From: Gemmiger formicilis
GTDB lineage: Bacteria > Bacillota > Clostridia > Oscillospirales > Ruminococcaceae
NCBI RefSeq assembly: GCF_016901605.1
Contig: NZ_JACJKP010000005.1
Location: forward strand, 1-35,487
Direction of reading: 5' to 3'
Length of the DNA: 35,487 nt
Shown here: one piece after another, positions 14,237-21,654 of the stretch
Numbering within the stretch: the stretch's first letter is position 1
How the letters are laid out: each line of letters starts with the position of its first letter
Position numbers and translations under genes: made by a program
Notes under the pieces: generated by a model
What the model was told of the DNA's origin: nothing
What the model saw: only the letters and a program-made list of their open reading frames with translations
Database searches by the model: none

Positions 14237-14397
14237 TGGTTTTTTATGTGGAGGTATTTGTTGGTGCATTTTTGGCGGGCTTTTTAGTGGCGCTGATTGC
14301 CTGGGCCGCAAATAAACCGCAGTGTACCGCGTTGCGTGAGCTGCCGGACAAACCTATCCCGATGGAGCATGAACACGGGGATGAAGACCATGGCTAA
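14236..14397 (+). CDS. Small membrane protein with His-rich tail
   Basis: 53 residues. It starts on the last base of the parA stop (ATGA-type overlap). Residues 2-25 (VFYVEVFVGAFLAGFLVALI) form one transmembrane helix. The rest is cytoplasmic-looking and ends MEHEHGDEDHG, a possible metal-binding tail. No family is recognised. The tight coupling to parA suggests co-expression; a membrane anchor or lysis-timing role is only speculation. Confidence 0.6.
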   Translation: MVFYVEVFVGAFLAGFLVALIAWAANKPQCTALRELPDKPIPMEHEHGDEDHG

Positions 14398-14866
14398 ATT
14401 GTTGAAAAGGTTGAGTTACAAAGATGCGTCTGGAAATTGGGTAATTGCCTGTAACCAATTTTGGAATTACATAAAGCTAAAACTACCGGCGCATTTAAAA
14501 GGCAATGCTGTTGATCGCCTTGCACAAATTGAAGATATCCTTGGCGAAACCTACGACCTTGACCAGCTGCGGGAACTGGTGGAAGCTGACAAGGTAGGAA
14601 AAATCTTGGTTTCACCGTGCAATATTGGAGACACGGTTTACATTTTGCATTATGGGAAGTGCCCACATTTGAATTCTGCAACAGTGTCAGGTATTCACCT
14701 TAGGGACGAAACGTATCGCGGCGGGAAGAAAAGGCGAGAGTACGTTGTTGTAAGAAAAAACGGATTCTCAAAACATCTTCCAATTGACAAAATAGGGAAA
14801 ATGTGGTTTTTGCATGAACATGCCGCCAAAGCCGCGCTTGCAAAGGAGGAAAACATAAATGTCTAA
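14390..14866 (+). CDS. Clostridial-phage-type conserved protein, unknown
   Basis: 158 residues from MAKLLKRL, with GGGGATG upstream; in-frame ATG codons at 14366 and 14381 are alternatives. The layout is that of a widespread small phage protein. It has a helical N-terminus with DRLAQIEDILGE, then GDTVYILHYG with a beta-barrel-like segment, then GGKKRREYVVVRKNGFSKHLPIDKIGKMWFL. The function is unknown. It has lower GC than parA. It contains GTGCCCA-CAT-TTGAATT at 14659, a weak dyad-like sequence. Confidence 0.65.
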   Translation: MAKLLKRLSYKDASGNWVIACNQFWNYIKLKLPAHLKGNAVDRLAQIEDILGETYDLDQLRELVEADKVGKILVSPCNIGDTVYILHYGKCPHLNSATVSGIHLRDETYRGGKKRREYVVVRKNGFSKHLPIDKIGKMWFLHEHAAKAALAKEENINV

Positions 14867-16250
14867 AGGCTTTTCGATTGACGATGTACTGGGTGACCAA
14901 TCCAAGGTGACCCGCCCGGCGGGTTCCAGGATGGACATTGTCATGTTGCCCATTGAGGACATTGTGGATAATCCTGAAAACGCCATCTATGAGATCGGTG
15001 ACGTAAGTGGGTTGAAAGATAACATTGCAAAATATGGCCTGCGCACACCGCTGGAAGTCACCCCGGCTGGTAACAAGTACATGTTGGTGGCCGGACACCG
15101 GCGGCACACTGCTTGTTTGGGGTTGCATAATGGCGGAGATGCCCGTTTTGACCGGCTGCCCTGCATTATTGTCAACTACGATAGTCGGGACGAAGAAGTA
15201 GTGGCGCTGATCACGTCCAACGCCACGGCCCGGGAATTGACAGATATTGAAAAAATCCGTCAATATGAAGCTCTTAAGGACGCATTAAGCCGAATGAAAG
15301 AGGCGGGAAAATTAAGCGGACGTGTGCGTGATGCTATCGCGGAAATACTGGGCAAGGGAACGGGCACCATTAACCGGCTGAACATGGTATCTACGAGGTG
15401 TGTACCTGAAGTAAAAGAAATGCTTGCCCGTGGTGAAATCTCAATGAATCGCGCAATTGAGTGCAGCAAGCTGTACAAGGTGCAGCAGGTCCAATACGCT
15501 AAAAACGCTTGGGCGCCAATGCCGACCCTTAGCGGATCGCAAAAGATTGCGGTCATTGATGCGCTTGTCAAAGGGCCTCTTAAAGAGTTTTTATCCGGAC
15601 TTAAGTACGCTGGAGCAAATGAATATAATTATACATATGGCAAAGATGGATTGCTTTCTGGGCCGTATTCGATACTTTGCGAAAATCACAATGTAGTTAT
15701 TTCACAAGAATATGCCGATAGATTTAAAGCAATTATTCTTGACCCGGAAGATCAAACAGAAATATTGGCGGAAAGCAGCATTTATTTGCGCGAGATGTTT
15801 AGCAGAGCAAAAAGACTTTATCAACCGGAGGAAGAGAAAAAAGCAGAACTCCAAAAAGCCGCTGCCGAAAAAAGCCGCGAAAAAGCCGCAAAAGAAGAAT
15901 CTGAACATTGGACTGAAGCGGCACGGGCAGAACTTGGACGATTTGATGAGTGGAAAAAAGTTGCCCAGGCCAAAGAGTTAGGGCTTGTTTTTCGGGAATA
16001 TGTTTTTCTTGACGGCGGCCGCATGGTAGTGGCCGTTGATGAGGAAAGCCGAAACCCGGAAAGCGAGCAAGGTGTTTTCCCATACAGCAGATATTTTATG
16101 GCGCGTTTTTCTTCCAGCGGTGAGCGAGTAAACAGGATCACAGGAGAAAGAACAGATACAAAATACTGTGAGCTTTGGGACTGGATGAGCAACTTGGTTT
16201 CAAAAATTGCTGAAGATCTGCAGGCCCGTGCCCGGGCAGAAAGCGATTGA
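14859..16250 (+). CDS. parB: ParB-like partition/DNA-binding protein
   Basis: 463 residues, longer than typical ParB. The N-terminal ParB/Srx CTPase fold is clear: LPIEDIVDNPENAIYEIGDV, then SGLKDNIAKYGLRTPLEV and the motif GHRR (79-82). A central helix-turn-helix region follows (about 125-185, LSGRVRDAIAEILGKGTGTI). The C-terminal part has a charged coiled coil (about 325-365, Lys/Glu/Ala-rich) and a unique domain with strands such as GLVFREYVFLDGGRMVV. A parS-like site is expected nearby; the dispersed 17-bp dyads are the best candidates. AAAGGAGGAAAACATAA precedes ATG. Confidence 0.88.
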   Translation: MSKGFSIDDVLGDQSKVTRPAGSRMDIVMLPIEDIVDNPENAIYEIGDVSGLKDNIAKYGLRTPLEVTPAGNKYMLVAGHRRHTACLGLHNGGDARFDRLPCIIVNYDSRDEEVVALITSNATARELTDIEKIRQYEALKDALSRMKEAGKLSGRVRDAIAEILGKGTGTINRLNMVSTRCVPEVKEMLARGEISMNRAIECSKLYKVQQVQYAKNAWAPMPTLSGSQKIAVIDALVKGPLKEFLSGLKYAGANEYNYTYGKDGLLSGPYSILCENHNVVISQEYADRFKAIILDPEDQTEILAESSIYLREMFSRAKRLYQPEEEKKAELQKAAAEKSREKAAKEESEHWTEAARAELGRFDEWKKVAQAKELGLVFREYVFLDGGRMVVAVDEESRNPESEQGVFPYSRYFMARFSSSGERVNRITGERTDTKYCELWDWMSNLVSKIAEDLQARARAESD

Positions 16251-16252
16251 CT

Positions 16253-16678
16253 ATGACCTATGATGAAAAAAAACAATGGCTATGGCGCTACCGTGAAAGT
16301 ATACACCGGGAAAAAGAGCTATCAGACGAAGTGAAGGAGCTGCGGGAACGCGCGTATAACGTTTCGCCTGCGTTGACAGGCATGCCCGGCGGGTCTTCTG
16401 ATGGTCAGGCATTGCCGCGAGCGGTAGAAAGCATTACGCGAGCACAGCAGGAGTTGGAATGCCAAATAAATATGTGCGGTGCTATCCGGCGGGAAATTGT
16501 GGAAACCATTGAGCAGGTAACAAACGCCCGGGACCATGAAATCCTGCGTCGCCGGTATCTTCTTGGGCAAAAGTTGGAAAAAATATCTGTGGAAATGAAT
16601 TACGATTTTCGGTATGTTTGCAAACGCCATAAAATTTCCGTATGCAAACTGGACATAGAAAGCGACAAAAAAAACTGA
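16253..16678 (+). CDS. Phage late-gene regulator, DUF1492/ArpU-like
   Basis: 141 residues. An N-terminal helical part includes LRERAYNVSPALTGMPGG and a C-terminal sigma-70-region-4-like helix-turn-helix (EILRRRYLLGQKLEKISVEMNYDFRYVCKRH). This is the common small regulator placed between early genes and the packaging operon of Firmicute siphophages, and it probably activates late transcription. The ATG at 16253 lies two bases after the parB stop; a TTG at 16247 is an alternative. The ribosome binding site is weak. Confidence 0.8.
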   Translation: MTYDEKKQWLWRYRESIHREKELSDEVKELRERAYNVSPALTGMPGGSSDGQALPRAVESITRAQQELECQINMCGAIRREIVETIEQVTNARDHEILRRRYLLGQKLEKISVEMNYDFRYVCKRHKISVCKLDIESDKKN

Positions 16679-16798
16679 TAAGATGGTACCATGGAAATCG
16701 GATAGAGAGCAGGTAGACGGTTTCCACGTCCATATGATGAACTCCTAGGGGTACAGGTCCAGCGCTTCCCGTAAGCGTCGCCCCGTGTATGGATCTAC

Positions 16799-16820
16799 GC
16801 AGGCTGCAACGCCTGCATTT
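16799..16820 (+). other. Hairpin before the phage tRNA
   Basis: GCAGGC-TGCAAC-GCCTGC followed by ATTTTG, just before the tRNA-Gly gene. It may be a weak terminator for the upstream transcript or a processing signal. Confidence 0.4.
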
Positions 16821-16821
16821 T

Positions 16822-16896
16822 GCAAGCGTCGTATAATGGTTAGTACATCAGCCTTCCACGCTGAGAGCGAGGGTTCGACTCCCTTCACTTGCTCCA
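16822..16896 (+). tRNA. Phage tRNA-Gly(UCC)
   Basis: A 75-nt cloverleaf with acceptor GCAAGCG paired to CACTTGC (one C-A mismatch). The D-stem is GTAT/GTAC, the anticodon arm TCAGC-CTTCCAC-GCTGA has anticodon TCC, and the T-arm is GAGGG-TTCGACT-CCCTT. The discriminator is U and CCA is encoded. It reads GGA/GGG glycine codons and is phage cargo placed ahead of the packaging genes. The pairing defect at acceptor position 6 is the only irregularity. Confidence 0.88.
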
Positions 16897-17017
16897 ACCC
16901 GCTGCGCCGCGCGCAGGCCCGGCGGGGACCCCGGCAGGCGGGAGATGGTCACACACATGACAAACAGCGTCGTCCGTGCGCTGCCGGGGTTCTATTTTTG
17001 AGAAAGGCGGTGGTCCA
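16897..17017 (+). other. Structured non-coding gap after tRNA-Gly
   Basis: ACCCCGGCAG (16928-16937) pairs perfectly with CTGCCGGGGT (16981-16990), enclosing about 43 nt, and is followed by TCTATTTTT. It could terminate the tRNA transcript or form a long hairpin. An 18-codon frame inside is not convincing as a gene. Confidence 0.4.
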
Positions 17018-17164
17018 ATGTTTTTCTATCCTGGATGGATTCTGTACATTGTGCCCTGCCTTTGGGACTTTTGCAAGGTGCCTATCCCCTGCACCGGCAG
17101 AGATCCCCAGTATGTATCCCATCCTCGACGGCTCAAAAGCTGGTATCCCACCGGGTACAAGTAG
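17018..17164 (+). CDS. Possible small membrane-associated protein
   Basis: 48 residues, MFFYPGWILYIVPCLWDFCK..., with a hydrophobic aromatic N-terminus that could insert in the membrane and a basic C-terminus. GAAAGGCGG lies seven bases before ATG, and a strong hairpin terminator follows at 17202. It sits in an otherwise mostly non-coding zone. No family is recognised. Confidence 0.5.
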   Translation: MFFYPGWILYIVPCLWDFCKVPIPCTGRDPQYVSHPRRLKSWYPTGYK

Positions 17165-17201
17165 ATGCGCCCAGTGATGGGGAACACGTTGATCTTTACA
17201 G

Positions 17202-17238
17202 CAGCGGCATGCTTTGGCGAGCGCATGCCGCTGTTTTA
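17202..17238 (+). terminator. Strong hairpin with short T run
   Basis: CAGCGGCATGC (17202-17212) pairs perfectly with GCATGCCGCTG (17223-17233) and is followed by TTTTAT. It lies 38 bp after the small gene. Confidence 0.7.
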
Positions 17239-17352
17239 TATGCTGCCGCTGGTGCGCTGTTGCTAGTGCGGTGTCCGGCTTGATTCCGGCGGGCGACTTC
17301 AAACAGATCCCGGCAAGCCTCTCAACGATGCGAAACTGCCGGGCCTTTATAT

Positions 17353-17411
17353 GCCGTATAGCCACTCAATAGAGACGGGCAATGTAGGTGCGAGACCTGC
17401 ATGCGGTGCCA
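17353..17411 (+). other. tRNA-like acceptor/T-arm fold without an anticodon arm
   Basis: GCCGTAT (17353-17359) can pair over seven positions (two G-U) with ATGCGGT (17401-17407), which is followed by G and CCA. In between, GTAGG-TGCGAGA-CCTGC forms a T-arm-like hairpin in the right place. Only 24 nt separate the acceptor 5' strand from the T-arm, too few for both a D-arm and an anticodon arm. It is either a degenerate tRNA, a tRNA mimic, or chance. Confidence 0.35.
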
Positions 17412-17437
17412 ATACACGAACACGGCCCGGCGGGCGC

Positions 17438-17454
17438 GTGTCCAATGTGGACAC
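17438..17454. repeat. Dispersed dyad copy (exact), upstream of HNH gene
   Basis: GTGTCCA-ATG-TGGACAC, identical over all 17 bp to the copy in parA. It ends six bases before the HNH start codon. Confidence 0.85.
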
Positions 17455-17460
17455 AAAACA

Positions 17461-17754
17461 ATGAGAGAGTTTGCAAAAGCATTTTACAAAAGCAAGGCAT
17501 GGCAGCGATGCCGTGAAGGATATGTTTCCCGCGTCGGAGGCTTGTGTGAGGATTGTTTAGCTAAAGGTTTATACCAGCCTGGAGAAATTGTCCATCACAT
17601 GGTTGAGCTCAATCCGGCCAACATCAATGACCCCGCTGTTGCATTGTCTTGGGAAAATCTACGGTTGTTGTGCCGGGATTGCCATGCTAAACGGCATGGA
17701 GCCCACAAGCGTTACCGCGTAGATGCGTCGGGGAGGGTGACGCCTCGGGGGTAG
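17461..17754 (+). CDS. HNH endonuclease of the packaging module
   Basis: 97 residues from MREFAKAFYKSKAW, the classic start of phage packaging-associated HNH proteins. It has C-x2-C in GLCEDCLAKG, the catalytic HH in GEIVHHMVEL, the Asn in WENLRLLCRDCHAKRHG and a second C-x2-C. In HK97-like phages HNH proteins next to terminase help cut cos. No good ribosome binding site precedes this ATG; the exact dyad copy lies immediately upstream instead. An ATG at 17401 in the same frame is a weaker alternative. Confidence 0.88.
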   Translation: MREFAKAFYKSKAWQRCREGYVSRVGGLCEDCLAKGLYQPGEIVHHMVELNPANINDPAVALSWENLRLLCRDCHAKRHGAHKRYRVDASGRVTPRG

Positions 17755-17815
17755 CCCCCCAGGGGTCAAAAAAATGGGCGAGGCCGGGCGACCGGCGCTC
17801 CTAGATAGAAATTCC
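17742..17815. other. Candidate cos region between HNH and terS
   Basis: GGGGG-TAG-CCCCCC (17747-17760) overlaps the HNH stop codon. It is followed by AGGGGTCAAAAAAATGGGCG and another GC-rich inverted region (GGCCGGGCGACCGGCGC). The position between HNH and small terminase is where cos is commonly found in this phage type. The exact nick positions cannot be read from sequence alone. Confidence 0.4.
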
Positions 17816-17855
17816 TCTCCCATGATGCATGAATTTTTTTGGAAAGGAGGCCTAT

Positions 17856-18197
17856 ATGGCATCTAAACCTAAAACTTATCAGGATTTGATGGAAGAAGCC
17901 AGGAAATATGGCGTGAATAACAACGCCCTGTTTGTTCAGGCCGCCGAACAGTATTCTATGCAGTTCGCCGTCATCCAGCAGATTAAAAAGACCTTGCAAA
18001 GAGATAAAAATCTCATCACCAGCAAAGAGTATGTCAAGGGCCGGGAAAACGTTTGTGCCCATCCGCTCATTCGGGAGTTGCCGAAACACGTTGACAGTGC
18101 CAACAAAACCCTGGGCGTTATGCTGGAAATCCTTACCAAACTGGGCAAGCCTCCGGCACCTGAAGGCAAACTAGCAGAGTTGATGAAAGATGATTAA
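17856..18197 (+). CDS. terS: Terminase small subunit, P27 family
   Basis: 113 residues, start MASKPKTYQDL after GGAAAGGAGG. It has helical DNA-recognition segments (EARKYGVNNNALFVQAAEQY) and a conserved-looking end (SANKTLGVMLEILTKLGKPP). It recognises the packaging site and delivers DNA to TerL, whose gene overlaps by 8 bp. Confidence 0.85.
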   Translation: MASKPKTYQDLMEEARKYGVNNNALFVQAAEQYSMQFAVIQQIKKTLQRDKNLITSKEYVKGRENVCAHPLIRELPKHVDSANKTLGVMLEILTKLGKPPAPEGKLAELMKDD

Positions 18198-19839
18198 CTT
18201 CATTTTTGCGTACTATCAGGCAATTCTGGACGGCAGCGAAAATGTGGGCCGTTGGGTCCGCCTGATGTATGAATATGTAGTGAAAGGACTGCAAACGCAG
18301 TCCTTTTTCTTTGATCAAAAAAAAGCTAACAAAGCGATCCGCTTTATTGAGACGTTCTGCCACCATTGCGAGGGCCGGGACGACTTATTAAAGCTGGAAC
18401 TTTGGCAAAAGGCTTTTGTTTCGGTGGTTTTTGGTGTTGTTGGTGCCGATGGCCTCCGGCAATTCCGCGAGGTCGTGCTAATCATCGCCAGAAAAAACGG
18501 AAAAAGCCTTTTTGCAGCTGCTATTATCGCTTACTGCATTTATCTGGATGGTGAGTACGGTGCGAAAGTCTACTGTGTGGCCCCGAAACTGGACCAGGCA
18601 GAAATTGTCTATTCCGCATTCTGGCAAACTATCCAGAAAGAGCCTGAACTTGCTGCCAAAATAAAACCCAGAAAATCCGATTATTACATTGCCAAGACAA
18701 ACAGCAGTGTGAAAAAAATAGCGTTCAATGCCAAGAAATCCGACGGTTTCAACCCGCTGCTGACAGTGTGCGATGAGATTGCAAGCTGGCCCGGCCAGGC
18801 CGGACTAAAGCAATATGAAGTCATGAAATCGGCTCTGGGCGCCCGCAAACAGCCGCTGATCCTGTCCATCTCCACATCCGGCTATGAGAACGAGGGTATC
18901 TATGATGAACTGATCAAGCGCAGTACCCGCTTCTTGCTGGGTGATAGCCGGGAACGCCGTTTGGCTCCGTTCCTCTACATGATCGATGACATCGACAAGT
19001 GGAACGATATAAACGAGCTGCGCAAGTCCAACCCCAATTTGGGTGTTTCCGTGTCGGTGGATTATCTGCTGGAAGAAATTGCAGTTGCAGAAGGAAGCCT
19101 TTCCAAAAAGGCAGAGTTCTTTACAAAGTATTGCAATATCAAGCAGAATTCAAGTCAGGCGTGGCTGTCAGGAGAGATTGTCCAGCTTGCTTGCGGACCG
19201 CATATCAATCCGGAAGATTTCCGCAACTGTTATTGTGTTGGAGGAATCGACCTTAGCCGAACGACTGACTTAACCGCCTGCGTTGCTATCATCGAAAAGA
19301 AAAGAAAGCTATATGTGCTGGCTCATTTCTTTCTTCCTGGTGAAAAGCTGCAAGAAGCTACTGAGCGCGATGGGCTGCCTTATTCCGTGTACGTGCAGCG
19401 GGGACTCCTTACCCTGAGTGGTGAGAATTTTGTGGACTACCATGATTGCTTTAACTGGTTCCGAACCTTGGTCGAGAAATACAAAATATATCCGCTAAAA
19501 GTCGGTTATGACCGCTATACAGCTCAATACCTTGTGCAGGACATGAAACAGTATGGATTCCACATGGATGATGTGTTCCAGGGATTTAATCTGACACCGG
19601 TGATTCAAGAGACGGAAGGTCTAATGAAAGACGGTTCTATAAACATAGGGGACAATGATCTGCTGAAAGTTCACTTGCTGAACACGGCACTGAAAGTGGA
19701 AACCGACAGCGGCCGCCGCAAGCCGGTAAAGTTGAGTGCCAACGAACATATCGACGGGTGTGCTGCATTTTTAGACGGTATGACAGTGCGGCAAAAATGG
19801 TACGCCGAAATAGGCGCCCAGTTAAGAAACGCGGGGTGA
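18190..19839 (+). CDS. terL: Terminase large subunit
   Basis: 549 residues, typical of Terminase_1-type TerL. The ATPase has Walker A IARKNGKSLF (near residue 101) and Walker B LLTVCDEIAS. The nuclease domain begins at GGIDLSRTTDLTA with the first metal-binding Asp, and a later DGCAAFLDG near the end fits the last acidic site. It pumps DNA into the prohead and cuts it. No truncation is seen. Confidence 0.95.
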   Translation: MINFIFAYYQAILDGSENVGRWVRLMYEYVVKGLQTQSFFFDQKKANKAIRFIETFCHHCEGRDDLLKLELWQKAFVSVVFGVVGADGLRQFREVVLIIARKNGKSLFAAAIIAYCIYLDGEYGAKVYCVAPKLDQAEIVYSAFWQTIQKEPELAAKIKPRKSDYYIAKTNSSVKKIAFNAKKSDGFNPLLTVCDEIASWPGQAGLKQYEVMKSALGARKQPLILSISTSGYENEGIYDELIKRSTRFLLGDSRERRLAPFLYMIDDIDKWNDINELRKSNPNLGVSVSVDYLLEEIAVAEGSLSKKAEFFTKYCNIKQNSSQAWLSGEIVQLACGPHINPEDFRNCYCVGGIDLSRTTDLTACVAIIEKKRKLYVLAHFFLPGEKLQEATERDGLPYSVYVQRGLLTLSGENFVDYHDCFNWFRTLVEKYKIYPLKVGYDRYTAQYLVQDMKQYGFHMDDVFQGFNLTPVIQETEGLMKDGSINIGDNDLLKVHLLNTALKVETDSGRRKPVKLSANEHIDGCAAFLDGMTVRQKWYAEIGAQLRNAG

Positions 19840-19843
19840 TGCA

Positions 19844-21034
19844 ATGGGGCTGTTTCAGTCCATCTTTGGAAAAATTAGATTGGGAAAACCTACGGCTGGT
19901 TTTTGGACTACGTTGGATGGCTATACACCTACCTTTACCAGTTGGGGTGGTGAACTCTATGAAAGTGAAATCGTGCGTGCAGTTGTAAATGCTACTGCGA
20001 CACATATAAGCAAACTGAGCGTGACAGTTCAGGGAAGTGCAAACCCAAAGCTGCAGACCAGACTTCGGCAGGGACCAAATGAGTGGCAAACCTGGGGCCA
20101 GTTTTTGTATCGGTTGAGCACTATTTTGGATATGCAGAACACAGCATTTATTGTCCCCGTGCTCAATGAATTTGGGGAAACCACAGGCATGTTTCCTGTT
20201 TTGCCGTCTGGATGCGAAGTTGTGCAGTATGGTGGAGCACCATGGCTTCGATATACTTTCCGCACCGGCCAAAAGGCGGCAATTGAAATGTCGCGATGCG
20301 GCATCATGACAAAGTTTCAGTACAAAAGTGATATCTTCGGCGAAAACAACCGGGCGTTGACTCCAACAATGGAACTGGTGAATTTGCAGAACCAGGGAAT
20401 TTCAGAAGCAGTAAAAAATGGTGCCACTTTCCGCTTTGCTGCTAAAATGAATAACTTCTCCAGTGACGCAGATTTGGCGAAGGAACGCCAGCGCTTCAGT
20501 AAAGAAAACTTACAGGGAGAAGGCGGCGGGGTGCTGCTGTTCCCCAGCACCTATACCGATATCAAGCAGCTTGAAAGTAAGCCTTATGTAGTACCGACTG
20601 AAGAAATGCAGCGCATTCGAACCAGCGTGTTTGACTATTTCGGTATGAATGAAGAGGTGCTGCAGAATAAGGCCTATGGAGATGCCTGGAGCGCATTTTA
20701 TGAAGGCCGCATCGAGGCTTTCAGTGTACAGTTTTCTGACGTGGCCACAAAAATGCTTTTTACTGAGCGGGAGCGTGCCGCTGGTTCTCTTTTGATGGCG
20801 ACGGCCAATCGATTGCAGTACATGAGCACAAATGAAAAAATCAACTACGCGAAAGAAATGGGCGATCGCGGTTTCGTCATGATTGATGAAATCCGTGAAG
20901 TATTTAATTTGCCGCCTCTTCCTGGTGAAATGGGAAAGAGGCTCCCTATCCGCGGAGAGTACTACTTGATTGGCACCGATGGTTCAGTTGTGAAGAAGGG
21001 AGAAGAAACGAAAAATGGAACCCAAGATCACTGA
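19844..21034 (+). CDS. Portal protein, HK97 family
   Basis: 396 residues. Segments SEIVRAVVNATATHISKLSV, MQNTAFIVPVLNEFGE and FDYFGMNEEVLQNKAYGDAWSAFYEG are the standard signature of HK97-like portals. It forms the dodecameric ring at the head vertex through which DNA passes. It starts four bases after the terL stop and overlaps the protease gene by 20 bp. Confidence 0.93.
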   Translation: MGLFQSIFGKIRLGKPTAGFWTTLDGYTPTFTSWGGELYESEIVRAVVNATATHISKLSVTVQGSANPKLQTRLRQGPNEWQTWGQFLYRLSTILDMQNTAFIVPVLNEFGETTGMFPVLPSGCEVVQYGGAPWLRYTFRTGQKAAIEMSRCGIMTKFQYKSDIFGENNRALTPTMELVNLQNQGISEAVKNGATFRFAAKMNNFSSDADLAKERQRFSKENLQGEGGGVLLFPSTYTDIKQLESKPYVVPTEEMQRIRTSVFDYFGMNEEVLQNKAYGDAWSAFYEGRIEAFSVQFSDVATKMLFTERERAAGSLLMATANRLQYMSTNEKINYAKEMGDRGFVMIDEIREVFNLPPLPGEMGKRLPIRGEYYLIGTDGSVVKKGEETKNGTQDH

Positions 21035-21653
21035 TATGCAGCTGCGCCGTATGGAAGATGGCTGCGAATACAGAAGCATGACGATGGAAGCCAGGGCTGA
21101 TGATACGGATAAAATCGTGGAAGGATATGCCACCCTGTTCAATCAGCCCTATGTGCTTTATGAAAATGAAGATTACAAGCTCATTGAAGTCGTGGACCGG
21201 CATGCCTTTGATGGCTGCGATATGTCGGACGTGATCATGCAGTACGACCATGAAGGCCGCGTGTTTGCCCGGAATAAAAACGGAACTCTTGAACTTCCCA
21301 TCGATGATGTGGGGTTGAAAACGGTGGCAAAGTTGGGTGGAACAGATTTGGGAAACCAGATCTACCAGGAAATTAAGGGTGGGTATTCTACCAAGATGAG
21401 CTACCGTTACCGCGTGGCCGAGGAAAAGCGCGATACTGTGTATGACCGTGACAATGGTAAGACCATTGTTACCCGCACGATTATGAAAATCAAGAAACTG
21501 TACGATGTCAGCGTTGTGTCTCTCCCGGCCAACGATATGACCTCGATCAGTGCCCGGAGATTCGCTGACGGAGTGATCGGCGAAATCAAGGCGGAGAGAC
21601 TGGAACGGGCAAATACCGCAAGACGTATCAAAATCAAACTTTTGGAGGCATGA
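21015..21653 (+). CDS. Prohead protease, HK97 (S78) family
   Basis: 212 residues. The conserved beginning IVEGYATLFNQPY, the catalytic His in QYDHEGRVFAR and Ser in GYSTKMSYRYRV, and the end VSVVSLPANDMTSI are typical. It cleaves the scaffold-like delta domain from the capsid protein during maturation. GGGAGAAG precedes ATG. It follows portal and precedes capsid. Confidence 0.92.
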   Translation: MEPKITDMQLRRMEDGCEYRSMTMEARADDTDKIVEGYATLFNQPYVLYENEDYKLIEVVDRHAFDGCDMSDVIMQYDHEGRVFARNKNGTLELPIDDVGLKTVAKLGGTDLGNQIYQEIKGGYSTKMSYRYRVAEEKRDTVYDRDNGKTIVTRTIMKIKKLYDVSVVSLPANDMTSISARRFADGVIGEIKAERLERANTARRIKIKLLEA

Positions 21654-21654
21654 A

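Noticed and set aside
13202-14311. A 369-codon open frame on the minus strand, antisense to parA
   Set aside because: It is a shadow of the GC-rich parA gene. The protein has no recognisable domain, no ribosome binding site, and the plus strand holds a certain ParA.
16785-17177. 130-codon frame spanning the tRNA-Gly gene
   Set aside because: It runs through a clear tRNA and hairpins, has no ribosome binding site and gives a protein without any recognisable pattern.
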